A stretch of 64,000 nucleotides of DNA from Brevibacillus sedimenti (GTDB lineage: Bacteria > Bacillota > Bacilli > Brevibacillales > Brevibacillaceae). Below are positions 29,994 through 37,822 of the stretch, piece after piece; positions within the stretch are counted from its first letter, which is position 1, and every line of letters begins with the position of its first letter. The notes under the pieces were generated by a model that was given only the letters and a program-made list of their open reading frames with translations, was not told where the DNA came from and made no database searches. The stretch lies in contig NZ_CP064048.1 in the NCBI RefSeq assembly GCF_020923495.1, positions 3,721,001 through 3,785,000 on the forward strand, given 5' to 3'. A program made the position numbers and the translations under genes.

Positions 29994-32857
29994 TCAGATC
30001 GAAGTTGCCCAGGCTGAACCCAATGAACGATACAAATCCATCGTCTGAAGCGCCAACCGGTTCCAGTCGTATTGACACAGGATTTCCTCACGCGCCGTGC
30101 GGACCAGCCGCTCGCGTTCATCGGGGCAGTGCAGGAGCCAGCACAACTGATCAGCAAGCGAATTGGCGTTGCCGGTGTAAAAGGTGAGCCCGTTTTCGCC
30201 GTGGCGGACGATTTCCCGCAAGCCTCCCGTGTCGGCCACAATCACCGGTGTCCCCAGCGCCATGGCTTCCAGCGCCACGATGCCGAACGGCTCGTACAAG
30301 CTGGGAAAAACGGCTGCCGCTGCCATTCGGAAGAGCAGATTGCGGCGGTCGTCGTCGACAAAGCCGAGAAATCGGACGCGAGACGCCAGCCCCCGCTGCT
30401 CCGCCATCTGCCGCCACTCTTCCAGCATGGGCCCTTTTCCCGCCAGAACGAAGACGGCTTCCGGGTGTTCGTGCAATACGCGGGGGCGGCCTCCAACAGC
30501 AGGTGCACCCCTTTTTCCCGCACCATCCGGCCGACAAAGAAGATGACCGGTCCCGTCCCCAGCCCCAGTTCCTCCCGCACGACACGCATGCACTCTGCTT
30601 CATCCGCAGTCGCGGCCGGCGGGCATGCGACGCCGTTGGGGATCACGGCGATACACTCATGCGGTACGCCAAACAGCCTGTTCACCTCCCCGGCCATGTA
30701 GCGGCTGCACACGATGAGGCGGTCGGATGCGGTGGAGAGAAGCTGTTCGCGCTCGTGAATCCGCTGCTGCAGCGGGGTGTGAATCCCTTGATGACGGCCG
30801 TGTTCCAGCGCGTGGATCGTCGTCACCAACGGCCGTTCCCAACGCTGTTTCAGCTCCAGCGCTGCCCATCCGACCATCCAGTCGTGCGCGTGGATGAGAT
30901 CGGGCCGAAATCCCTGCCGCACCAATCGTTCCGCCGCGTCTGTCATCGCCAGGTTGAGCTGAAATACCCAGTCGAGAAAATCGCTCTGCTCTCCCGGGAC
31001 GTAGGTGTTGAGCCAATGGACGCACACCCCGTTTACCAGCTCCGAGTGCGCTGCCGTACCCGGTGAGGCTGTCAATACGTGCACCTCTGCGTGCTGCCTT
31101 GCCAGATGGCAGGCCAGGTCGTACACGGCCCGGCCCAGTCCGCCGACGACGCGGGGCGGAAACTCCCAGCTCAACATCAGCACCCGAAGCCCTTCCTGAC
31201 GCTCACTGCCGGCGGCCACATACTGACGCGATACGTTCACTCTATGCGAACTTATCGGCAAATAGTACCGCAGGTCCAGATCGGGGAAAAGCGGATACGT
31301 CTGCTCTCTTGCGGCCAGTCGCTCGGGATCAATTGTCCCCGCCTCAATCTGCTCCACCAGCTCGCGAAAGCAGGTGAGATGGTCGTGAGTGCGGCGGACG
31401 GCGTAATCAACCACGGTTTGTCCGTCCATGATAAAAGCCCAGTCACTGCTTTGCGCCAGCATCAGCTCCCGGGCCGCCTGCTGCAGTCCGCGCCGCAACA
31501 GCGGACGTGCCTCATGATCGTCATGGGTCTTTTCCACCAGTTCGATCAGGTCCCGCTCAGCCTGGTGCAGGTGGCGGTAAATCCAGCTGTTTCGCTCGTT
31601 GAGCCAGACTTCACCGTAGCCGTTTCGCCCCCAGGACGACATCGGCAGACGCCCCCGGTCAATCTGGGGGCAGGCGTCCAGGTAGGCGGAGGGCGTGGTC
31701 AGACTGATCACATGTGAATCGCAGGCAGCCTTCCGCAGCAGAAAATCGAGAAACTGCGGCCCTTCGTACCACCAGTGGCCGAACAGTTCGGCGTCGTACG
31801 TGGCCGTAATCAGCGGAGGGCGATCCAGCCATTCGGCCGCCTGCACCACCTGTGCCTCCCGACTGGCGAGGAAATGACCGGCGTGAACGTCCGCCTTCTC
31901 CCTCGCCCGGTCGGGATCGTAAATGGCTTTTGGCTCATCCCGCCCGGTGATCCGGTGGTACTTGAGTCCTGTATGTACGCGGAATCCCTCGGGATGAACG
32001 TACGGAGCGATGTACGCCCAGTCCAGATCAAACCCGATGTCCCGGTAATATTCCCGGTAATCGTAATCTCCGGGATAGCCGGTGACAGAGCTCCACACCT
32101 GACGCGACGCTTCTTCATCGCGTGGAAAGGCGGCTACGTCGTACGGGGTCAACAGCGGCGCAAACAGCCCCCGCCGCGGATGAGGAGTGGCGTGGCGAAC
32201 CGTGTGGCTGTCGGTGAAAAAGTAGCGGATGCCCGCCTCTTTCAGCAGGCGGTCCAGCCCCGGGGTATAGCCGCACTCGGGCAGCCAGATTCCCGCGGGA
32301 CGGCTGCCGAGAATACGCTCATGCGTATCAATCCCTACCATAAGCTGGGCGCGGATTGCCTCTTCCGTCTCTACAAAGGGGAGAAACGCGTGAGTCGCGG
32401 CGCACGTAATCAGCTCCACGCAGCCGCTCTCCTGCAGCCGTTTCAAAGCGGATACAAGCGCATAATCCCACTTGCGGCAGTACTGGGCGACTTCCCGAAA
32501 GCGCTGCAGATACATTTTGGCGACGCGGTGCTCCTCCGGGCTGCCGCTCGTCCGCTTGCATTCCTTTCCGGCCAACTCGACCGTTTTGGCGAGATGGCGC
32601 CGGAATCTCTCACGGATCAACGGATCGTCAAGCATGGACAGCAGCGGAGGTGAAACGGCCAGCGTGATGCGAAACGGGATGCCGTCCGCGAGCAGCTTTT
32701 CAAACACCAGCAACAGCGGAATGTACGATTCGAGCATGGCCTCGTACACCCAGCGCTCTTCCAGGCGATCATCCCGCTCGCCATCCCGCACGTAAGGCAT
32801 ATGGGCATGCAGCACGAGGGAGAGATAACCGTTTGACACCACAGACACCTCGCTCAT
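29994..32857 (-). CDS. GH57 branching-type enzyme fused to GT4 glycogen-synthase-like domain; frameshifted
   Basis: Residues 1-540 are GH57 (DUF1957 type). HAHMPYV is motif 1, GIWLPECGY carries the nucleophile E194, and TYDAELFGHWWYEG carries the acid D355. From about residue 557 a GT4 glycosyltransferase begins (LRVLMLSWEFPPRVVGGLGR). The frame breaks after residue 792 at the G tract 30482-30486; the remainder, including EPFGIVALEAMALGTPVI (GT4 E-x7-E), continues in another frame to 29994. One added base gives a single 954-residue protein. Read as is, the product loses the GT4 catalytic half. It would combine glucan elongation and branching in one chain. It overlaps the DUF4912 gene by ATGA. 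Confidence 0.85.
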
Positions 32858-33501
32858 TTTGACGTTTTGGGATAGAGGGAATAGGAAGAAAAGTTCTCAA
32901 ACCAGTCTGGTACGCGCGTGTCGGTGGCTGGCTCCACCAGCGGCTCGCCCCATGCGGCAGGGTAATTGCGCGGTGTCGCTGCCGGTTCCGAGCGCAGGGT
33001 CGGGTAGAAGCGCTCGCGGTGGAACAGACCAAAGTCGGCGATGTACGTTCTCCCCGGCTGGACGTCATGCACAAACCAGGAGTGGGCGTCATGTGACACG
33101 GTCACGTCCAGGTGGCAATGCGCGTTGGTGCCGTCAAACAAGCAGTCGGTCACGTCGTAGAGACGGAGCCCCTTGTCGATCTGCCGGTAGTCTGCCTGCA
33201 GGTAGGATGCGACCATCCGCATGCGCGGCCAGGTGATCTCCCAATAGACAAACAGCACCGTCGGCCCCTGCACCATCAGTTTGACCACATCCCTCCCGTA
33301 AAACGGCGGCAGCCGCCACCCGTCGTCCGGTTTGTTCTTTGGCGGGACAGCATTCCGGCTGCTGGAGTCAGGTTCGGCCGCCGAACGCGATCTGCCCTTC
33401 TGCAGCCGGTATTTCACCTGGCCCACGGTCAGCCCGCATTCTTTGGCGATTTGCGCGATGGTCATGGACTGCGAGCGAAGCTGTAAGATTCGTTCCAACA
33501 T
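32854..33501 (-). CDS. DUF4912 protein with N-terminal helix-turn-helix
   Basis: The 215-residue product starts at 33501 (MLERILQLRSQSMTIAQIAKE) behind AAAGGAGCG. Residues 1-38 look like a small helix-turn-helix (TIAQIAKECGLTVGQVKYRL). A basic linker follows, then a DUF4912 domain from about residue 60: VVKLMVQGPTVLFVYWEIT, LRLYDVTD, and HSWFVHDVQPGRTYIADFG. DUF4912 has an immunoglobulin-like or carbohydrate-binding look; its function is not established. It is the first gene of the alpha-glucan operon and overlaps the GH57-GT4 gene by four bases, so tight coupling suggests an accessory or regulatory role in that pathway. Confidence 0.82.
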   Translation of the reverse strand: MLERILQLRSQSMTIAQIAKECGLTVGQVKYRLQKGRSRSAAEPDSSSRNAVPPKNKPDDGWRLPPFYGRDVVKLMVQGPTVLFVYWEITWPRMRMVASYLQADYRQIDKGLRLYDVTDCLFDGTNAHCHLDVTVSHDAHSWFVHDVQPGRTYIADFGLFHRERFYPTLRSEPAATPRNYPAAWGEPLVEPATDTRVPDWFENFSSYSLYPKTSK

Positions 33502-33577
33502 CGTTGAACGCTCCTTTCTGCCGGTATCCTCCAAGCACGAGACTGGCGGAGGCGACGGGTCTTTTGCCAACAATGCC

Positions 33578-33645
33578 ATCATAGCCAAAACCGCCCATCA
33601 AAGACTGTCGAACAGTGTGTGCACATCCTTTCTTCTTTTGTCGAG
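33578..33645 (-). promoter_or_regulatory. Candidate Spo0A-controlled promoter of the alpha-glucan operon
   Basis: The minus-strand -10 TATGAT (plus 33578-33583) has no good -35. Instead a perfect Spo0A box TGTCGAA (plus 33606-33612) lies there, with a second TGTCGAG at 33639-33645, 33 bases on and in the same orientation. Box-to-minus-10 spacing is nearly the same as upstream of spoIIGA in this window. Confidence 0.45.
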
Positions 33646-33727
33646 TTTCCGACTGTTTTTCGTCATGAAAACTGACGAACTGCAGGATGGCGAAAGACCC
33701 GTTGACCTTTCGGGAAATCAGGGCAAG

Positions 33728-33750
33728 AAAAAAACCACCTGTACAGGTGG
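33728..33750 (-). terminator. Terminator of the cotJABC operon
   Basis: The minus-strand stem CCACCTGTACAGGTGG (plus 33735-33750), a perfect palindrome, is followed by seven T. Confidence 0.85.
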
Positions 33751-33763
33751 ATCAGACAGTAAA

Positions 33764-34333
33764 TCAGAAAAATTTCTTTCGTCCCTGCTCTTCTTTCAAG
33801 AGTTCCACTGCTTCACGAAATCTCAGCGAGTGGACGATCTCCCGTTCGCGGAGGAATTTGAGGCCGTCCTTCAGGTCGGGATCGTCCGTCATGTCAATCA
33901 GCCATTGATAGGTGGCTCTCGCTTTTTCCTCGGCGGCAATATCTTCGTACAGGTCGGCGATCGGGTCGCCTTTGGCCTGGATGTACGCCGCCGTCCAGGG
34001 GACGCCGGCGGCATTGTTGTAAAACAGCGCCCTGTCGTGATTAACGTAGTGGGGGGAGAGGCCGGCTTCCTCCAACTGCTCGATCGTGGCGTCTTTCGTC
34101 AACTTATACACCATGGTGGCAATCATTTCCAGGTGCGCAAACTCTTCTGTCCCGATATCCGTCAACAGACCGATCACCTTGTCAGGGATGGTGTACCGCT
34201 GGTTCAGGTAGCGGAGCGCCGCCGCCAGCTCCCCATCGGCGCCGCCATACTGCTCGATCAGGAGTTTCGCCATACGCGGATCGCATTTGCTCACGCGTAC
34301 GGGGTACTGCAGTTTTTTCTCATAAATCCACAC
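33764..34333 (-). CDS. cotJC: Spore coat protein CotJC (manganese catalase family)
   Basis: A 189-residue ferritin-like four-helix protein of the manganese catalase family, incorporated in the spore coat. The helices carry the dimetal ligands: ELAAALRYLNQRYTIPD, GTEEFAHLEMIATMVYKL and IAAEEKARATYQWLIDM. It starts MWIYEKKLQYPVRVSKCDP, typical of CotJC. It is last of the cotJABC operon, which depends on sigma-E in B. subtilis. The terminator follows directly. Confidence 0.95.
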   Translation of the reverse strand: MWIYEKKLQYPVRVSKCDPRMAKLLIEQYGGADGELAAALRYLNQRYTIPDKVIGLLTDIGTEEFAHLEMIATMVYKLTKDATIEQLEEAGLSPHYVNHDRALFYNNAAGVPWTAAYIQAKGDPIADLYEDIAAEEKARATYQWLIDMTDDPDLKDGLKFLREREIVHSLRFREAVELLKEEQGRKKFF

Positions 34334-34354
34334 GTTTGATTCTCCTCCTCATCC

Positions 34355-34624
34355 TCATACCTGCCACGGCCACGGCGTTTCGGGCCACTGCCAGGGATAT
34401 CCGGAATAGCTGTGTCCGAATTGCAAAAGCGGTCCGTAATGAGCCTCAAACTCGCACGCCACCTGCCAGCGTCTGGCGGAGTACTCGTTGAACTGCTGGA
34501 CCGCATTCATGTCGTCTCGGTGAGTGTTCAGGTACAGCGACAACTCCACCAGCACGAAATCGAGCGCCTGCAGCTCATGCAGAAGCTGGTAGTAGCGTTC
34601 GTCCACTTGTTTGCGATCGCTCAC
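34355..34624 (-). CDS. cotJB: Spore coat protein CotJB
   Basis: An 89-residue protein with GTG start at 34624 behind GGGAGGGAGCG; its start overlaps the cotJA stop by four bases (GTGA). The family core is YYQLLHELQALDFVLVELSLYLNTH and DAMN-like RDDMNAVQQFNEYSARRW. A tryptophan/proline-rich C-terminus (YPWQWPETPWPWQV) is usual in CotJB. The function is structural, in the coat, with CotJA and CotJC. The open frame extending to 34795 lies inside cotJA and is not used. Confidence 0.92.
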   Translation of the reverse strand: MSDRKQVDERYYQLLHELQALDFVLVELSLYLNTHRDDMNAVQQFNEYSARRWQVACEFEAHYGPLLQFGHSYSGYPWQWPETPWPWQV

Positions 34625-34845
34625 TTCCGCTCCCTCCCTTTTCGATCCCGTCCCTCGTACGGACTGTACAATGCCGGCCAGAGCACGCCGTGGCGCAGCG
34701 CTTCGTGAGCAGAAAACTGCGGCAGTCCGGGGGGCTGAAAATTCATGAACAGGTTGGGGGGGACCACATAGGTTTTCACCCGGATCGGCGGACACGGGTC
34801 AAAGGGGCTGACGTACGGATAATACACTCTCGTCTGCGAATCCAA
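34621..34845 (-). CDS. cotJA: Spore coat-associated protein CotJA
   Basis: A 74-residue protein, first of the cotJABC operon. The proline-rich segments YYPYVSPFDPCPPIRVKTY and PPNLFMNFQPPGLPQFS match CotJA. A strong ribosome site (AAGGAGGT) precedes the ATG. Its stop overlaps the cotJB start. A -10-like element for sigma-E lies at 34887-34894. Confidence 0.93.
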   Translation of the reverse strand: MDSQTRVYYPYVSPFDPCPPIRVKTYVVPPNLFMNFQPPGLPQFSAHEALRHGVLWPALYSPYEGRDRKGRERK

Positions 34846-34886
34846 CGAAGGTGACCTCCTTGCTAGGTGATTGACTAACCAGTATC

Positions 34887-34894
34887 ACTGTATG
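34887..34894 (-). promoter_or_regulatory. Sigma-E-like -10 element of cotJABC
   Basis: The minus strand reads CATACAGT, close to the sigma-E -10 consensus CATACAnT, about 42 bases before the cotJA start. The -35 is not convincing. The known sigma-E control of cotJ supports it. Confidence 0.5.
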
Positions 34895-34941
34895 ACACTC
34901 ACCTACCTGCTGTGTTGGGCGGTCGCCCGTTTGTGTGGCAT

Positions 34942-34969
34942 AAGAAAAACCCGCTGTGCTCAGCGGGTT
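34942..34969 (-). terminator. Terminator at the end of the PspA-DUF4247 operon
   Basis: A perfect 9-bp stem AACCCGCTG/CAGCGGGTT (34948-34956 with 34961-34969) has the T run on the minus strand. A closely similar but imperfect copy in the same orientation lies at 35224-35246. Confidence 0.8.
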
Positions 34970-34997
34970 ACAGTGTGTAGAAAAATGACCGTTGCGA

Positions 34998-35194
34998 GGA
35001 GAACACGTTTCCGTCAGCCGCTCCGTGCTCGCCCAACAGGGAAGCACATACTGCTCGCTCCGCATTGATTTGCGGGGGATCGCCAAAGCCGCATGGCTAC
35101 GCAGACTGTTCAACGGTGGCGATCCTTTTTCCCGCAAATCGCTGCTCCGCTCGGCAGGGCTCACAAGTCGCTCTGCCTGGAAACGTGCTTCTCC
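34998..35194. repeat. Imperfect inverted repeat of about 200 bp (possible MITE or structured RNA)
   Basis: The outer arms GGAGAACACGTTTCC (34998-35012) and GGAAACGTGCTTCTCC (35179-35194) are complementary apart from one extra base. The inner arms GATTTGCGGGGGATCGCCA (35067-35085) and TGGCGATCCTTTTTCCCGCA through 35140 pair well. About 30 bases form the loop. It lies between two similar terminators, with no coding capacity that I believe. Confidence 0.6.
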
Positions 35195-35223
35195 TTCGAT
35201 GCAATCGGGTTGGCTTCAGTCGG

Positions 35224-35246
35224 AAACCCGCTGTTTTCAGCAGGTT
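35224..35246 (-). terminator. Weak terminator at the DUF4247 stop codon
   Basis: The minus strand folds AACCTGCTG AAAA CAGCGGGTT (one G-U or mismatch) over the restored stop codon of the DUF4247 gene, with only three T after it. It resembles the stronger terminator at 34942-34969. Confidence 0.45.
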
Positions 35247-36041
35247 ATCGTCGTTTGGTGATACGGCCGAAGCCACCAACCTTCGTGCGCGGAGGCGATT
35301 TGCTTCGCGGCGGGGAGAAGATTGAGGATTTTTTTGTGGATGTCGAATTGGAGATGGTCGTCTTCTTGTCAGACTTGCGGATAATCCGCCCGACCTGCCC
35401 GGATGGCGCTGTGGACGGTTCCGTCTTTTTTTTGATGATGCTGCCGTCCGCACCGACTCCGGAACTCCGATCGGCAGGCTTGTCGCTGCGCTTGATGATG
35501 CTCCCCGTTCCCTGCTTGGTGACAGGAGGAGCCGCCTTTTTTTCCTGCTGGGTGGGGACCCGGTACGTCCCCCTGGTTTGTAGATGTCTCTTGTGGTATA
35601 CCCTCGATACGAACCGGTGGCATGTTTGTGCGCATCGAAGAGGTCATCCAGCAGGCTGGCGATGATGAACCCCTCCAGAAACGACGGATCGTAATTTTGC
35701 CGGACAAACTCCTTGCTGTCCACTTCGATGAGCGTGTCCGAAGGCTTCTCTTGATCCTGCTGCAGGTGGTACCATTCATCCGGATAGATGAGAAACATGT
35801 GTTTCTCGTCTTCTTTTGAGATTTCGTCCGGCTCTCGCTGCTCTGCCAGTTCGCGGGCCACTTCCGGCACTGTTTTGTTTTCGGCGCGGTAGACGCGGGA
35901 ATACTGCCCGTCGTCCTTGGAGATCACCGATTCCAGCGGATAGTCCAATCCAGCCGACGGTTTCCCGCAGCCAGCCAGGGACAAGAGCAAGAGCGCTGGC
36001 ACCAACAAGATCGTGACCGCTCGAAACAACCGCTGTGCCAT
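35245..36041 (-). CDS. DUF4247 lipoprotein; frameshifted, basic C-terminal tail
   Basis: The start at 36041 (MAQRLFRAVTILL) is better spaced from GGGAGGG than the ATG at 36047. A lipoprotein signal ends LLLLSLAGCG. The DUF4247 domain follows: PLESVISKDDGQYSRVYRA, MFLIYPDEWYHLQQD and YDPSFLEGFIIASLLDDLFD. At the C tract 35569-35573 the frame breaks after GYTTRDIYKPGG. One added base restores TYRVPTQQEKKAAPP, then three related basic segments (GSIIKRSDK, GSIIKKKTE, GRIIRKSDK) and a KR-rich end at 35245. Without repair the frame runs to 35097 as unnatural Arg/Ser-rich sequence. It is the last gene of the PspA operon, 6 bases after DUF4178 in the opposite sense of reading order. Function unknown. 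Confidence 0.78.
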
Positions 36042-36053
36042 CCTCATCCCTCC

Positions 36054-36560
36054 CTACGTTCCGCGCAAGACCTGCACGTCAGCCGAGAGGACAAACTCTC
36101 CCTCGTACAGCATGAAACGGCCGTCCTGCCATTCGATCCGCAGCAGATGGCGCTGGTCGGATTGAAACTGCCAGATGTGCTGCTCGCCTGACGAAGAAAA
36201 CGGGGTATTGCCCTGGGCCGTCACGTGACCGCTGTAGTGTTCCTCCAGGTGGTAGTAGACCCCGTCCATTTCGATCGTGGTCGGGACTCCATCGTCAAAA
36301 TCCAGCCGGCCGTCAATGGCGCTGTAGAGCTGATACACCACCTGTTCCCGCTCTTCGATATAGAGATAGCGAATCTGCTGGCCGTCCTGCAGGGTCAGCA
36401 TCACGGCGTTTCGACTGACGTTTTGAATCCTGCCCGTCACCTGATAGGTGACCAGGGAAACCTCCACCACATCTCCCGGCCCAACAGTGAGGATGCTGCG
36501 CTCTGCGGGCAGCGGCTCATGCTTGGCAAAGAGACCGTGGATTCGCTTGAACAAACTCAT
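36054..36560 (-). CDS. DUF4178 protein
   Basis: A 168-residue soluble protein. A mainly beta domain is built of segments such as VGPGDVVEVSLVTYQVTGRI, QQIRYLYIEEREQVVYQLY, TTIEMDGVYYHLEEHYSGHV and RIEWQDGRFMLYEGEFV, which match the DUF4178 pattern. No signal peptide or membrane segment is seen. DUF4178 genes often accompany PspA, DUF350 and DUF4247, as here. The role is probably in the membrane-stress module, but no biochemistry is established to my knowledge. It lies 21 bases after the DUF350 gene. Confidence 0.82.
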   Translation of the reverse strand: MSLFKRIHGLFAKHEPLPAERSILTVGPGDVVEVSLVTYQVTGRIQNVSRNAVMLTLQDGQQIRYLYIEEREQVVYQLYSAIDGRLDFDDGVPTTIEMDGVYYHLEEHYSGHVTAQGNTPFSSSGEQHIWQFQSDQRHLLRIEWQDGRFMLYEGEFVLSADVQVLRGT

Positions 36561-36581
36561 GGATGCCCTCCTTTCCCCGCA

Positions 36582-37001
36582 CTACAGACAAGCGGCCAAA
36601 ATCAAAGCGCCGACGATGTGGAAAGAGCCGGCCAACAATGCGTACGCGACTTTCCCCTGCCGCGTTCCCTCGTCCAGATCAAACGACGCAGCCATTTTCA
36701 ACAGCCGTTCGACAATCCATTCCAGCATGAACAAAATGACAAATGAAACCACAGACACCAACAGGGCAATAAACAGATCGTTGGAAGTGGCAATCGACCG
36801 GGACAAGATATAGCCCTGGGCAAACAGCTTCATGACGAAACGGGTCGTTACCGCCACGTTCCCGTTCTTCATTTCCGTAATGTCCTTGTATTTGGTGAAC
36901 AAACTGTCCACCCACATGAGCACAAACAAGAGAATGGCGCCGGCCCCGGTCCACACCAGCATGGCCAGCACTTCAAACCACGACAAAGTCCATCCCTCCA
37001 C
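36582..37001 (-). CDS. DUF350 integral membrane protein
   Basis: A 139-residue protein with four predicted membrane helices: AMLVWTGAGAILLFVLMWV, the GYILSRSI segment, FIALLVSVVSFVILFMLEW and LAGSFHIVGALILAACL. This is the DUF350 (YjfL-like) layout. It lies 64 bases downstream of pspA and upstream of DUF4178. In psp neighbourhoods of other bacteria DUF350 is a recurrent partner, so it may be the membrane component on which PspA acts; that is inference. Confidence 0.84.
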   Translation of the reverse strand: MEGWTLSWFEVLAMLVWTGAGAILLFVLMWVDSLFTKYKDITEMKNGNVAVTTRFVMKLFAQGYILSRSIATSNDLFIALLVSVVSFVILFMLEWIVERLLKMAASFDLDEGTRQGKVAYALLAGSFHIVGALILAACL

Positions 37002-37065
37002 AGCGTCAAAATTTACTTGCGGCAGTTCGCGGAATCAGAGAAAAAGGGGAACCGCCTGGAGCGGT

Positions 37066-37731
37066 TTACCCCTCGTATTTTTTCATCAGGGCCGCCAGTT
37101 CGTCTTCAATTTCCTGATCACGGTTCAATTTGGCGATTTCCTCGTCCAGCGATGTTTCTTTTTTGTACACGTCGCCGCTGGCCTCCGCTTCCGCTTCGAG
37201 CTGCAGCGCCTTCTCCTCCATGCGCTTCAACCCCGCCATCGCCGTATTTGCGTCGAACCCGGACATCGCCTTGTTGATGTTTTTCTGGGCCTTGGCGGCG
37301 TTGACGCGGGCGACCAGAGTCTCCCGTTTGTGTTTCAGCTCGTTGATCTGCTTGCGCATTTCCGCCAGCTTTTCGCGCAGGTTGTCAGCCGCCTGTTTAT
37401 TCTGCTCGTAACTTGCCTTGTACTCCTCCATCTTTTGCTGGGCCGCTTTCTTTTCTTCCAACGCGCGTCGGGCGAGATCGACGTTCTTCGCCTGCGCGGC
37501 CAGATGGGCCTGCTCGTCGCGTTTCTTGACGAGGGCTTCCTGCTCCTCGTACAGCAGCTTGAATTTTTTCTCCAGGGCGATTTGGGCAGCGACAGCTTTT
37601 TCCGCTTCTTCCAGATCGGCCTGCATGTCGCGCAGATACTGGTCTGTCATTTTAACGGGGTCTTCCGCTTTTTCAATCAGAGCATACAGATTGGCCATGG
37701 TCAGGTCTCGCAGACGTTTGAAAAACGACAT
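37066..37731 (-). CDS. pspA: PspA/IM30 (ESCRT-III-like) membrane-stress protein
   Basis: A 221-residue, almost wholly helical protein. It starts MSFFKRLRDLTMANLYALIE with the amphipathic N-terminal helix that binds membranes. DPVKMTDQYLRDMQADLEEAE is the PspA signature, and a long coiled coil spans about residues 30-145. PspA oligomerises on stressed membranes and stabilises them. It heads an operon with DUF350, DUF4178 and DUF4247. A sigma-W-like promoter lies upstream; B. subtilis pspA is a sigma-W gene. Confidence 0.94.
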   Translation of the reverse strand: MSFFKRLRDLTMANLYALIEKAEDPVKMTDQYLRDMQADLEEAEKAVAAQIALEKKFKLLYEEQEALVKKRDEQAHLAAQAKNVDLARRALEEKKAAQQKMEEYKASYEQNKQAADNLREKLAEMRKQINELKHKRETLVARVNAAKAQKNINKAMSGFDANTAMAGLKRMEEKALQLEAEAEASGDVYKKETSLDEEIAKLNRDQEIEDELAALMKKYEG

Positions 37732-37795
37732 GACATTTTTCCTCCTTGCATAAGAATGTCAACGCAGCTGCAACTGCGCCTCTCTAACACGTATC

Positions 37796-37822
37796 TACGA
37801 AAAAAGAGGGGCCTCGGTTTCA
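37796..37822 (-). promoter_or_regulatory. Candidate ECF (sigma-W-like) promoter of the pspA operon
   Basis: The minus strand has TGAAAC (plus 37817-37822), a 17-base spacer and CGTA (37796-37799), against the sigma-W consensus TGAAAC-N16-CGTA. The -35 overlaps the topB stop codon. The leader would be about 57 bases. Confidence 0.55.

Noticed and set aside
29975-30241. 89-codon N-terminal extension of the nucleotidyltransferase
   Set aside because: It lies antisense-free but inside the GT4 coding end in another frame; the ATG at 29974 has a good ribosome site and begins the conserved AVIMAGGKGTR.
35097-35568. C-terminal 150 codons of the open frame starting at 36047
   Set aside because: Arg/Ser/Pro-rich text of the kind produced by reading a high-G+C gene out of frame; the +1-corrected frame gives ordinary sequence and a stop at 35245.
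37797-37820. GAGGGGCCTC plus T run as a topB terminator
   Set aside because: The stem has too few pairs and essentially no loop; the segment is better read as the spacer of the pspA promoter.
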